Source: Cytophagales bacterium
Lineage (GTDB): Bacteria; Bacteroidota; Bacteroidia; Cytophagales; UBA9547
Direction of reading: 5' to 3'
Length of the DNA: 38,832 nt
NCBI GenBank assembly: GCA_013297755.1
Contig: JAAFIH010000036.1
Coordinates: 1-38,832 of the forward strand
Shown: positions 31,301 to 38,832 of the stretch, one piece after another
Layout of the letters: the number at the start of each line of letters is the position of its first letter
How positions within the stretch are numbered: position 1 is the stretch's first letter
Translations under genes and position numbers: made by a program
The notes under the pieces: generated by a model
The model's input: only the letters and a program-made list of their open reading frames with translations
The model's database searches: none
Told to the model about the DNA's origin: nothing

Positions 31301-34300
31301 TCCCCCACTTCCATTAACGGTTGTAGATGTTACAGGAATTGCAAAACCACTTACTGTGATTACTATTGTACCAACAACTGAAGTATTGCTAATAGAACGA
31401 CCTATAACTGTTACCACTCCATTGGCAACTCCGTTCAATATGGCCTGATTAGCATTTGAACTTCCAATAGAAGCAATCCCAGATACTGGATTTAAACTCC
31501 AATTTACAGCAGAATTTGTAGCATTTGCAGGTAATACTGTTGAAGTAATTGTTGTACTACCAGTATTTAAAATGGTTTGAATGCCAGTTAAACTTACAGA
31601 TGTTACTGGAATAAGCGATGCAGCTTGGTTTGAAATGGCTATTACAAAACTTGATGTAAAAGCATTATTTTGTATAGATGTTGCTGTTACTGTAACATTT
31701 CCATTTAATAACCCAGTAACTAAACCTGTTGCATTTACAGAAGCATTTGCATTATTTGTTGCCCAGTTTACACCAGACACACTAGCTCCTACAGGATTGT
31801 AAGTTAATTGCATTTGTATTGTACCATTGTTTGTAGTAATAGTATTAGCACTAGCATTGATTGAAATACCAGTCAATTGATTGCTTATTGTAATTGTTCG
31901 TTGAGCCACAACTGAACCAAATAAACCTTGAACTACCACAGTACCATTATTGATAGCTGTTAAAACTCCAGTTGCTACATTTAAAGAAGCAGCTGTACCA
32001 CTTACTAAAGACCAAACAGGGGTAGTGTTTTGATTAGCACCCAAAGGAGCCAAACCAGTTGTTGTTAATTGCAATGTACCAAGATTTGATGTTATAGCTG
32101 AAACTCCACCTATACCATTGATAGTTGCTGCAGTTACAGGTACTACTTGATTTGTTACAGTAATCTGTCTTGATGCTAAAACTGAACCAAATGCTGCTTG
32201 AACTGTAATTACTCCATTACTATTAGTGGTAGCTTGCAGCAAACCAGTTGTAGCATTTATAGTATTACCAAATGCTGGTGCCAAAACACTCCATGTAGGA
32301 ACTAAATTTTGGTTTGCACCAAGTGGGGCAAGTCCAGTTGTAGTCATCTGTAATGTTCCATTAGCTGTATTTATTACATTTACTCCACCCAATCCATTAA
32401 TTGTTGCTGCTGTAACAGGCACAATTTGATTTGATACTGTAATTGTTCTTGTTACTAAAATAGCTCCAAAAGCTGCTTGAACTGTTATTACTCCATTACT
32501 ATTTGTAGTAGCTTGAAGCAAACCAGTTGTAGCATTAATAGTATTGCCAAATGCAGGTGCCAAAACACTCCAAGTAGGTGTAGTGTTTTGATTAGCTCCA
32601 AGTGGAGCAATACCTGTGGTAGTCATTTGCAATGTGCCATTTGCAGTATTAATTACATTTACACCACCTAATCCATTTATGGTAGCCGCAGTTAAAGGTA
32701 TATTTTGATTAGAAATAGTAATTACTCTTCTTGCAATTATAGCTCCAAAAGCTGCTTGAACTGTTATTACTCCATTGCTATTTGTAGCAGACTGTAATAG
32801 ACCACCATTAGAAATCGAATTACCAAAATTAGGTGCTAAAAGACTCCAAGTAGGTGTAGTGTTTGTGGCATCTGTTGGTAAAAATCCAGTTACAGTCATT
32901 TGCAAAGTACCGTTAGCAACACTGATTGTTGAAACACCACCAACTCCATCGATAGTAGCAGCTGTAACAGGAGATGCCTGACCAGAAATTGTGATAACTC
33001 TGATAGCACTAATTCCCCACGAAGTGTATGTACCAGTAACAGTTACAACTCCATTTCCGTTTCCTAAAGCTGAAACTAGCCCAGTGGTTGGGTTGATACT
33101 TGCAATAGAACCAGAAATAGACCATCCAACTGTTGTGCTAGTTGCATTCAATGGACTAAAAGTAGAACTCATTTGTAATGTTCCCAAAGAAGTAGATATT
33201 ATATTAGCACCCCCAGTTACTGTAGCAGATGTAACAGCTACAGAACTGCTTGTTACAGTTACTACCACTCTACTAGTTACAGTATTATTATCAACTGAAG
33301 TACCAATAACCGTAACTAACCCAGAAGATATACCAGTTAATAAACCATTAGTATTAATAGAAGCTATACCAGATGCAGGATTTAATGTCCAAGTTGCATC
33401 TCTAATTAAAGCTTGAGCTGGAGCAACTCCAGAAACTGTCATTTGTAATGTAGAAGCAGGGGCAACATTTCTTACACCGCCAACTCCATCAACAGTCATA
33501 GATGTTAGCTTTACATATTGACCAGAAATTGTTAAAACCAAATCTCCAAAAACTGTAGGAGTTGCAACTGAAGTAGCTCTTACAGTTACTATACCATTAG
33601 AAATCGCAGTCAACATTCCTAACTGATCAATAGAAGCATTTCCAGTTGTTGGAATTACAGACCAATTAACATTTTTATCTATTAAATTTAAAGGCAATAC
33701 AGTAGAACTATATTGAAGTTTTCCACTTGCTGAATTTATGGTATTACCACCAGAAACAGTAACTCCAGAAGCAGCAATTAAAGCATTTGCACCACCCCAA
33801 AGTGTTAACATAGAATTTGGAGGCATAGCAATAGAAGTGCCAGAGACTGTACCTAAATCTTTCCATGGTATTTGGTCTATTGATAAATATGCTTTATAAG
33901 TTGATGGTAAATTCAAACCTCCAATCGAAATATTTTTGAGTGTCCCATTACCATTTGCAAAAACAATAGCAACAGTTCCGTCAGGATTTCGAAATGCAAC
34001 ACCATCTGTACCAGCAGGAGGATTTAGAGGAATTCTTCTTGCACCACCAAATACAAACTTATCATAGTGTTTGTAAGACTGATATAAATTATTTTGTGTT
34101 TGTAACCCAATATAATACCAACCTGAAACATTACCATCTCTAAGTGAAGAAGTAACAGCACCAAATACATCCAAGGCATTTTGCCAGCTTTCATATTGTT
34201 CTTTTGATAATCCACCTTGTGAAGTCTCTGTTTGATAAGTGCTAATTCCTACACCACCATTTCCTTGATTTTGCTCTCCACCTGGTCCAATTGTTGGTAT

Positions 34301-37300
34301 CAAACTATTTCTTTGAGCAATTAACCCTCCGTCTGAAAGTGTATTTCTAGAATCAGCTAAAACTGATTGCCATCTAGCTGTGCCAGCACCACCAGCACCA
34401 ACACCATCTGCTGCATAAGCATGAACTGCACATCCTGCAAAATAATTTCTAACCTCAGGATCCGCTTGGCAAGCTTTCATGTAATTATTATCACCGTCTT
34501 GAGCTTCAAGAGTTTCAGGTCCCCATAAAAATGTTTTGATATTTTCAGCTGCAAATCTTCTACCAATTGTTCTAATTACTTCAACATATTGAGATTGATT
34601 GTAAACAACTGATTGATATGATTGGTTAAATTGAATTTCATTACCAATTGATAATCCATAAATATCAACACCAGCATTTTCTTTTACCCCTTGAACAAAG
34701 GCAACAGCATATTCAGCATATTCTTTATAATATGCTGAATCAATTGTGTTATTTAATATATATCCAGCTTGAGATCCAGCAATAGCATCGTTATTATATT
34801 TAACAAAGCTTGGGGGTGAAAAAAAAGTTACCATAAATCTTTTAACACCTGCAGCAGAAGCTTTTTTAAAAAACTCTATTTGCATGGCATCATAATCTAA
34901 TTTTGATTTATCTAATACATTTGGATTTGAGTTATCGTTCACGTGCTCAAAATCCCAAATTCCTATTCTCATTGATTGTACATTTGCTTCAGTTAGCTTC
35001 CTGTAGTATTCATCAGAAAAATTAGCAGCATTTACTCCAAAAATTTCACATACTCCAAATGGACTACCATCAATAGTTTGTCCTTTTATACCATCGGGCA
35101 TAGTTGCAGTAAGATTATTATTAACAAATACATTTGTAGTAGCAACTGGAAGTGTTTGAACTGTAACAGAGAAATTGCGGGTTGAAGATGACGAACCAAA
35201 AGCACTAATATTTACATTTATATTTGCAGTTGTAGCAGTATTTGGAGTTGTATAACCTATCAAAGCTACTCCTGATACAGGATTAAACGAAATTAGATTA
35301 GCACCTAATCCACCAGAAACGGCTACAGTTACAGGATTGGGATTTAATCCTGTAATTGGGTTAGAACCAGCGGTAATCCCAGTAATAGTTACAACTTTTG
35401 GACCTGATTGTGTAGTTAAATAATATGGATTAGGAGGGAAACTAGATGTAACTGTTGAAGTATTTCCAGGACATAAAACAGAGTTTTGAGCTTGGTTTCC
35501 AATTCTGAGGTTTTTCATTGTGTATGTACCTGTATAGTCTGGTGCACAAATACCACAACCTACTCCGTTTGGTGTAACACCAAAATTAAAAAGTATTGCT
35601 TTAACCTTAGAAAAGTCAAACTTAGGATTTCCATTACCACCACAGTCTTCCCCTGGCTGACCAGTTCCCAAACAAGGAATATCGTTGTAACAAAAAGTGT
35701 AATTAGTTAAAGAACCAGTTACAGGAAATGAAGATGTTAGCCCATATCTTATATTGTTTACATCCCATAAATCAATAGCAACATTTCCTAAAGTGTTTGT
35801 TGTACTTAAATCTACACTCAAATAGGGGAAGTTCTTAAAATCAAATAAATTACCCCCGCCAGCTGGTTTATACCATATACCCGCAAAATATTGTACATTT
35901 GAACCAGATTTATTATTTATAAAATTGGTAAATGTGCCAGTATTTGGATCTATAGTAACAGTTTGTACACCCCCTTGATATTCTACATACCATACTCCTG
36001 GAGTTGTAGAACTTCTTCCATCAGCAGAATTTGGAGGTCCAACTACAGTAGTAACTGTAAAAGGTTCAATATAGCCATTTAAAGGTGGTGCTTGAGCTTT
36101 CATTGTGAATACATCTACAAAACTAGAATTACCATTACTTCCTGCCGGAGCTCCAAAATTTGTTGCAATAACAGTAACTGTTGTAATTCCTACAATAACT
36201 GAATTATAAGACAATAAAGCATAGTCATTTCCTGTAGTGTAACTTACAGTTGGATTAGGTAAAATTCCGGTATTTCCACTAACTGCAACTATTGAAGAAA
36301 TTCGTGCTCCATTATTTCCATCGTTGATACCAGTAATTGTTATAGTACGTGTGCCTTGATTTGTAACATTATCTATTTGATCAGGAATATGTTTAAAACT
36401 TGGTGGACTAAAATAAGTTGGAAATACATTAACAGGTATAGTATAAATAGTTTGATTGCTTCCGCCAAGAACTGTTCCACCATTATCTGTTATTGTAAAA
36501 TTAATGTTACAAGTTTTTACTGGTAAACTTCCAAATTGAATCGGGGTAACTCTTACATTTGCTGTTGTACTAATTCCGTTAAAAGAAACTACAATTTGTG
36601 AATTGGGTATTACAGCTTGATCAGTACTAGTTGCAGTAATTGACATATTTTGAACAACTTCTCCATTGCCACTAAATATTTTATCAAATAATAATTGAGT
36701 TGTTTTATCAGAACCAAGAGTTAAATTTAAAGGAATGACTCCAATAGTTGGGGCAACGTTCCTTTTGACATTTACCTGAATAACATATCGATAAGGAACA
36801 GAAGTTATACCAGCAATTCTACTAGGAGCTGTAGCAGTTATAGTAACTGTAACCATACCAAACTGATTATTGGCTGGTGTCATATTCATTGTAACAAACC
36901 TTGATGATAACAAAAAGCCACTATCTCCTGTACCAGATGTAAAATTAAAATAATTGTTACTTAAAAAAGGAGTATTTGTAAATGTAGGATTTGGAAGTAT
37001 AGCAGGATTAGATGAAACAGCTGTAAAGTTAAGATTTGTTGTTAAGTTATCACAATCAACAGCATTTAATATTCTGACAGATTGAGTGCTTGAATTGATA
37101 AATATTTCTTGATTTGGAATTCCCAAAAAATAGGGAGATGCTATTGCAGGGTTAGTACCGTTATTACCAATAGCTAAATCATCAATATTCAATGTACCAG
37201 AAAGCATATTGTTTAAAGGTTGAAGTACAAACTGTAGACCAGTAATTGCAGCAAAATCAACATTGTTAAATGAAGGATCATTGAAGTCAAATGATATTGT

Positions 37301-37720
37301 TTGCCATTTAGAAGTAGGGTAAATAGTTTTTGAGCTTCGTTTTCCACCACCTTGTTGAAAAACACCTCCAGTGTTACTAAAAAACTGCAAATACAGCTCA
37401 TAAGGCAATGCCCTTGTTGAGCTATCCGTTTTGATTCTAAATGAAACTTTTCTGTTTGCTGGTGTACTCAAATTTAAAGTTGGGGCAAAATTCAAATCAA
37501 CTCCAGACCAAAAGTCACCTTTACTTACCTTTATTTGGAGAGTTTGATTGTCAATAGCCAAAGTGTATGGGTTGCCTGGCTTAAATATTGCTGGCACTCC
37601 CCCAGTATTGAAGTTTTGAAAATAGCCAGTTTGGGCAAATATAAGATGCCCAAAACACATTGCTAACAGGAAACTGGCTCTAGTAGCGTGTTTTTTGATT
37701 GAATTTGTAATAGTTTTCAT
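28304..37720 (-). CDS. Giant T9SS-secreted GH30-like glycosidase with about 18 BIG2 repeats
   Basis: A 3138-residue protein. A Sec signal peptide (about 1-30, LAMCFGHLIFAQ) is followed by a carbohydrate-binding-like beta sandwich (about 32-185), three cadherin/Ig-like domains (about 190-545) and a second sugar-binding-like domain (about 550-770). A GH30-like TIM barrel covers about 880-1300, with acid/base candidate Glu1028 (GLSIGNEIQF) and nucleophile candidate Glu1165 (YQTETSQGG); SPPSFVKYN matches the family. Roughly 18 BIG2 domains of about 90 residues follow (about 1310-2950). A T9SS sorting domain closes it (about 3062-3138: FPVPFNNTLKI...GTYYISI...QTIKVLK). It would be exported and attached to the surface to degrade a polysaccharide, the repeats acting as stalk. 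NEI replaces the usual NEP. It is monocistronic, ending at the hairpin at 28261. Confidence 0.85.
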   Translation of the reverse strand: MKTITNSIKKHATRASFLLAMCFGHLIFAQTGYFQNFNTGGVPAIFKPGNPYTLAIDNQTLQIKVSKGDFWSGVDLNFAPTLNLSTPANRKVSFRIKTDSSTRALPYELYLQFFSNTGGVFQQGGGKRSSKTIYPTSKWQTISFDFNDPSFNNVDFAAITGLQFVLQPLNNMLSGTLNIDDLAIGNNGTNPAIASPYFLGIPNQEIFINSSTQSVRILNAVDCDNLTTNLNFTAVSSNPAILPNPTFTNTPFLSNNYFNFTSGTGDSGFLLSSRFVTMNMTPANNQFGMVTVTITATAPSRIAGITSVPYRYVIQVNVKRNVAPTIGVIPLNLTLGSDKTTQLLFDKIFSGNGEVVQNMSITATSTDQAVIPNSQIVVSFNGISTTANVRVTPIQFGSLPVKTCNINFTITDNGGTVLGGSNQTIYTIPVNVFPTYFSPPSFKHIPDQIDNVTNQGTRTITITGINDGNNGARISSIVAVSGNTGILPNPTVSYTTGNDYALLSYNSVIVGITTVTVIATNFGAPAGSNGNSSFVDVFTMKAQAPPLNGYIEPFTVTTVVGPPNSADGRSSTTPGVWYVEYQGGVQTVTIDPNTGTFTNFINNKSGSNVQYFAGIWYKPAGGGNLFDFKNFPYLSVDLSTTNTLGNVAIDLWDVNNIRYGLTSSFPVTGSLTNYTFCYNDIPCLGTGQPGEDCGGNGNPKFDFSKVKAILFNFGVTPNGVGCGICAPDYTGTYTMKNLRIGNQAQNSVLCPGNTSTVTSSFPPNPYYLTTQSGPKVVTITGITAGSNPITGLNPNPVTVAVSGGLGANLISFNPVSGVALIGYTTPNTATTANINVNISAFGSSSSTRNFSVTVQTLPVATTNVFVNNNLTATMPDGIKGQTIDGSPFGVCEIFGVNAANFSDEYYRKLTEANVQSMRIGIWDFEHVNDNSNPNVLDKSKLDYDAMQIEFFKKASAAGVKRFMVTFFSPPSFVKYNNDAIAGSQAGYILNNTIDSAYYKEYAEYAVAFVQGVKENAGVDIYGLSIGNEIQFNQSYQSVVYNQSQYVEVIRTIGRRFAAENIKTFLWGPETLEAQDGDNNYMKACQADPEVRNYFAGCAVHAYAADGVGAGGAGTARWQSVLADSRNTLSDGGLIAQRNSLIPTIGPGGEQNQGNGGVGISTYQTETSQGGLSKEQYESWQNALDVFGAVTSSLRDGNVSGWYYIGLQTQNNLYQSYKHYDKFVFGGARRIPLNPPAGTDGVAFRNPDGTVAIVFANGNGTLKNISIGGLNLPSTYKAYLSIDQIPWKDLGTVSGTSIAMPPNSMLTLWGGANALIAASGVTVSGGNTINSASGKLQYSSTVLPLNLIDKNVNWSVIPTTGNASIDQLGMLTAISNGIVTVRATSVATPTVFGDLVLTISGQYVKLTSMTVDGVGGVRNVAPASTLQMTVSGVAPAQALIRDATWTLNPASGIASINTNGLLTGISSGLVTVIGTSVDNNTVTSRVVVTVTSSSVAVTSATVTGGANIISTSLGTLQMSSTFSPLNATSTTVGWSISGSIASINPTTGLVSALGNGNGVVTVTGTYTSWGISAIRVITISGQASPVTAATIDGVGGVSTISVANGTLQMTVTGFLPTDATNTTPTWSLLAPNFGNSISNGGLLQSATNSNGVITVQAAFGAIIARRVITISNQNIPLTAATINGLGGVNVINTANGTLQMTTTGIAPLGANQNTTPTWSVLAPAFGNTINATTGLLQATTNSNGVITVQAAFGAILVTRTITVSNQIVPVTAATINGLGGVNVINTANGTLQMTTTGLAPLGANQNLVPTWSVLAPAFGNTINATTGLLQATTNSNGVITVQAAFGSVLASRQITVTNQVVPVTAATINGIGGVSAITSNLGTLQLTTTGLAPLGANQNTTPVWSLVSGTAASLNVATGVLTAINNGTVVVQGLFGSVVAQRTITISNQLTGISINASANTITTNNGTIQMQLTYNPVGASVSGVNWATNNANASVNATGLVTGLLNGNVTVTATSIQNNAFTSSFVIAISNQAASLIPVTSVSLTGIQTILNTGSTTITSTVLPANATNSAVNWSLNPVSGIASIGSSNANQAILNGVANGVVTVIGRSISNTSVVGTIVITVSGFAIPVTSTTVNGSGGVSLIAVSGGTLQMLAPYSPLNANSNTTLGWTMIDLTAKNTLNSNGLLTAKDDGNGVVTITGSYGLVTSTRLVTISGQRITATSMTINGSNITAQSGTSQMTVIFNPSNANLGTTVGWTSSNASIANINPTTGLVSAITNGVVTITGTAGALVSIKSITISGQFVGIPVTSTTVNGAGGINQITSSNGSLQMLAPYSPANANQNTLLGWTINDPTGKNSINGTTGVLQANNDGNGLVTITGSYGSIISKRVVTISGQGITATSISVSGSNISTLNGTSQMIATFGPVGANIGTSVTWSSFPVGRVNGSGLVSTNGLNEIVTITGTAGALSSTFTLSISGQVILVSGMTLTGTSNSISSQNGFITMGIPQFNPSNPSNTSITWSVMTTTGEAKVSINSSGILQALNDGNGVVTVVGTANDGSGVVAYYPVTISGQTIGVLSATISGIEGVSNLVNSISFLRGQLVLIANVLPTTAGNSMNWTVSDLSIATISGNGSNQGALKALSGPTGNGVITVTATSISTPSIKAFAVVTITNNIVIPLVSLSVSGSNQITTNGGTLQLVVTRNPINTTDDVTFISSSSTIARVNSNGLVTAFGNGEVTISVNVPNNLALNQTFTITVSGQYAKALTISGIGSSLITAAGGSLSMESTIRPLNVIPEQIIWSITNQFQTNRVYASSDLVSINSVTGLITSNNYGNGTVTVVGFLPNSSLTSTITIQIENQRLPVLQVSLLPIIGITSPGHAVFAKGVALPAIASDKSFIWSAISNSNLVNVNSITGEIISTDLRNGTATIKGQSKSDPNLFSTVTVTISGQSNSIDYELVDENSNIVAPLLGNGLNAFNIYPKLYPLYDNVIYTDVILRESFVTYSFEPAGVINVNSNGLVSLVNENAFENATITGTYRNNPLLKFVIIVNKQLTSVLGKDAFNKSISTFPVPFNNTLKIDGLNPGDKVTVTNVLGVKLASFVADSTFKTIDTQEFISGTYYISIISNGNSQTIKVLK
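32110..32980 (-). repeat. Near-identical tandem BIG2-encoding repeats
   Basis: Four successive BIG2 domains share long identical stretches (AATINGLGGVNVINTANGTL, then QMTTTG-APLGANQN and AFGNTINATTGLLQATTNSN). The DNA period is about 276-279 bases; for example the same word starts near 32118, 32394 and 32673. The similarity far exceeds that of the other BIG2 units, pointing to recent duplication and probable copy-number variation. Confidence 0.75.
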
Positions 37721-38076
37721 AAATTTTAAATTTTTGTTAAATTTAATACATTAATAAATACAATTTTTCATTAATTTAATGCAATTATAGAACATTAATT
37801 TTATTTTATCAAATTTTTTTATAAATTTATTTATAAAAATAATTGGAAAAATTATAAAAACTAAAAATCAGTTATCTACTTTGTAATATTATTAATGATT
37901 AAAATTAATTGGTACATTTAAAAACTCCCTATTTATTTATAAAAACCAAACTCCCAACGAACTCCCATCTACAATCTCCCAACACCCAACTACTAACTCC
38001 CAACTCCCAACTCCCAACTCCCAACTACGAACTACTAAAAAAAGTAATTTATTTTTTAAAAATAACTGTATTAATA
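37721..38076. other. G-poor intergenic region with minisatellite
   Basis: This gap separates the divergent giant gene and the last gene. 37721-37920 is nearly pure A/T and must contain the giant gene's promoter, but no consensus -7 element is seen. From 37921 the plus strand is almost free of G and carries the AACTCCC repeat. The short frame at 37909-38103 is low-complexity and not considered a gene. Confidence 0.5.
37948..38037. repeat. AACTCCC minisatellite
   Basis: Four perfect 7-base units AACTCCC (37995-38022) are flanked on both sides by degenerate copies (AACTCCCAACGAACTCCC, ATCTCCCAACACCC, AACTACGAACTA). The tract lies 40 bases upstream of the promoter of the phase-variable gene. Its 7-base period would change promoter-distal spacing if copy number varied. 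Confidence 0.7.
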
Positions 38077-38108
38077 TTTGTTAATATTATTTCAGTTTAC
38101 TAAATTTG
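38077..38108 (+). promoter_or_regulatory. Consensus Bacteroidetes promoter of the repeat-bearing gene
   Basis: TTTG (38077-38080), a 20-base spacer and TAAATTTG (38101-38108) match the consensus fully. Transcription would begin near 38115. The leader to the ATG at 38137 would be about 20 bases, which supports that ATG, and not the internal one at 38260, as the start. Confidence 0.65.
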
Positions 38109-38136
38109 TATAAACCTCTAAGAAATCGTAAAAACT

Positions 38137-38832
38137 ATGGCAACACAACACAACACAACACAACACAACACAACTCAACACAACACAACACAACACAACA
38201 CAACACAACACAACACAACTCAACTCAACACTCGCTCATGTTTTAGCAGGGTAGCTATTATGGCAACTATATATTTGTGTGTGTTGCACCAATTTTTAGC
38301 TCAGGGGCAGTGGAGTGTAACAGGTTCTGTTTTGGTTGCCACTCAAAACGAGTTACGACTTAATGGTAATCTAGGTGACGATGGCAAAATATACTTTGGT
38401 CCTAGAAATGTTTCCTCCAATTTTTTAGAATTTCCATCTTACAATTACAATAGTTTAGGTTTCAATATAACCCTTGGCAATATCCCTCGTTTTTATATAT
38501 GCCCACCAGGATTGGCTCAAAAAACTACCATAGAAGAAGCAGGAAATGCAGTTGTCCAAATTGGTAATAGCATCAACAACACTACTGTACAAATTAATGG
38601 AGATATTTATGGTAGAAAATTTATTTTCTTGGATAACACTACTTTGAGTTCGTCTAATTTTATAAACACTATTTTAGGAAACACCCTTAGTATCAATGGT
38701 ATAAACAGCCAATTATCTATTTTCAATACAAGTTTGGGTGGGCAAAATGCTAGGATTGGAATTTTAGATAATCAAATACAACTATTCAATGCCCAACTTT
38801 TGGCCACTAACACAGGTATTAATGCAAGAATA
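38137..38832 (+). CDS. Secreted protein with pentanucleotide-repeat 5' end, phase-variable candidate (partial)
   Basis: A frame of 232 codons runs from ATG 38137 to the right edge. It opens with MATQHNTT, continues with QHNTT repeats encoded by 18 tandem pentanucleotides, then RSCFSRVAIMATIYLCVLHQ and FLAQG. The latter is a signal peptide whose basic n-region (Arg-Ser-Cys-Phe-Ser-Arg) lies between the repeats and the hydrophobic core. The mature part is beta-rich, with Asn/Ser/Thr repeats (NGNLGDDGKIYFGPRN, VQIGNSINNTTVQINGDIYG), resembling large Bacteroidetes surface proteins of right-handed beta-helix type. The frame from the repeat into the signal peptide is currently open (ON). An internal ATG at 38260 would skip the repeats but gives a signal peptide without positive charge. 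Function of the mature protein is unknown. Confidence 0.75.
   Translation, partial: MATQHNTTQHNTTQHNTTQHNTTQHNTTQLNTRSCFSRVAIMATIYLCVLHQFLAQGQWSVTGSVLVATQNELRLNGNLGDDGKIYFGPRNVSSNFLEFPSYNYNSLGFNITLGNIPRFYICPPGLAQKTTIEEAGNAVVQIGNSINNTTVQINGDIYGRKFIFLDNTTLSSSNFINTILGNTLSINGINSQLSIFNTSLGGQNARIGILDNQIQLFNAQLLATNTGINARI
38141..38230 (+). repeat. Eighteen tandem pentanucleotides (CAACA/CAACT)
   Basis: 18 uninterrupted 5-base units: 15 CAACA and 3 CAACT (38171-38175, 38216-38220, 38221-38225). They begin one base after the ATG of the last gene. Because 5 is not a multiple of 3, gain or loss of one unit shifts the frame of everything downstream, including the signal peptide. Slipped-strand mispairing is expected at such tracts. 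Confidence 0.9.

Noticed and set aside
32991-33416. 141-codon plus-strand frame inside the giant gene
   Set aside because: It is an antisense shadow of the BIG2-coding repeats; the Val/Thr/Pro-rich product mirrors the repeat composition and other such frames recur at the same phase in each repeat.
28304-33800. Regularly spaced repeats considered as a CRISPR array
   Set aside because: The period is about 270-280 bases, it is fully coding, and it corresponds to BIG2 protein domains.
37909-38103. 64-codon plus-strand frame
   Set aside because: It translates the AACTCCC minisatellite and has no protein-like composition; it also overlaps the promoter of the downstream gene.

Overview
The window looks like a chromosomal piece of a Bacteroidetes bacterium (Cytophagales/Chitinophagales-like; genus not determinable). 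The DNA is very AT-rich. Genes lack Shine-Dalgarno sequences, and several starts are preceded by the phylum-specific promoter TTTG-N18-20-TAnnTTTG. The 3138-residue secreted protein ends in a type IX secretion (Por) sorting domain.

Layout. (1) 1-4272: right end of an insertion sequence, then host genes: yraN and an O-succinylhomoserine sulfhydrylase (metZ-like) in one operon, an RmlD-like sugar-nucleotide reductase, apaG on the opposite strand, then tRNA-Ser(GCT) and tRNA-Pro(TGG). (2) About 4273-16400: an integrated element beside tRNA-Pro. A tyrosine recombinase gene points right. Behind it, one long leftward late operon encodes a papain-like/transglutaminase protein, small membrane and basic proteins, two candidate capsid proteins separated by a strong terminator, fibre/spike proteins, a BECR-type nuclease-like protein, a membrane-anchored GH108 lysozyme and a holin-like protein. 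No terminase, portal, tape-measure, packaging ATPase or replication gene is recognisable. I read it as a compact tailless, probably membrane-containing prophage or phage satellite of a type I cannot assign to a known family. This is the best candidate for an undescribed system here. Its right end carries a small HTH protein, a VapBC-like toxin-antitoxin pair with a visible operator, and a frameshifted DUF1016 nuclease remnant. (3) 16.6-18.2 kb: two tandem clpP genes, with a 113-bp MITE-like insertion between clpP and its terminator. (4) 18.5-23.4 kb: a lipoprotein PQQ-type sugar dehydrogenase fused to PKD, cytochrome c and sugar-binding modules, followed by a GH2 beta-mannosidase-like enzyme. 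Together they form a small glycan-utilisation unit. (5) 23.7-27.9 kb: a NarK-type nitrate/nitrite transporter with its own promoter, then argH and lysA (amino-acid biosynthesis) on the other strand. (6) 28.3-37.7 kb: a giant T9SS-secreted GH30-like glycosidase carrying about 18 BIG2 (Ig-like) repeats. (7) 37.9-38.8 kb: a minisatellite, a consensus promoter, and the start of a secreted-protein gene. The first codons of that gene are 18 tandem CAACA-type pentanucleotides, the classic architecture of a phase-variable gene. The gene runs off the right edge.

Functional assignments rest on motif recognition by eye. Capsid, fibre, holin and RNA assignments inside the element are inference from position, composition and local signals.
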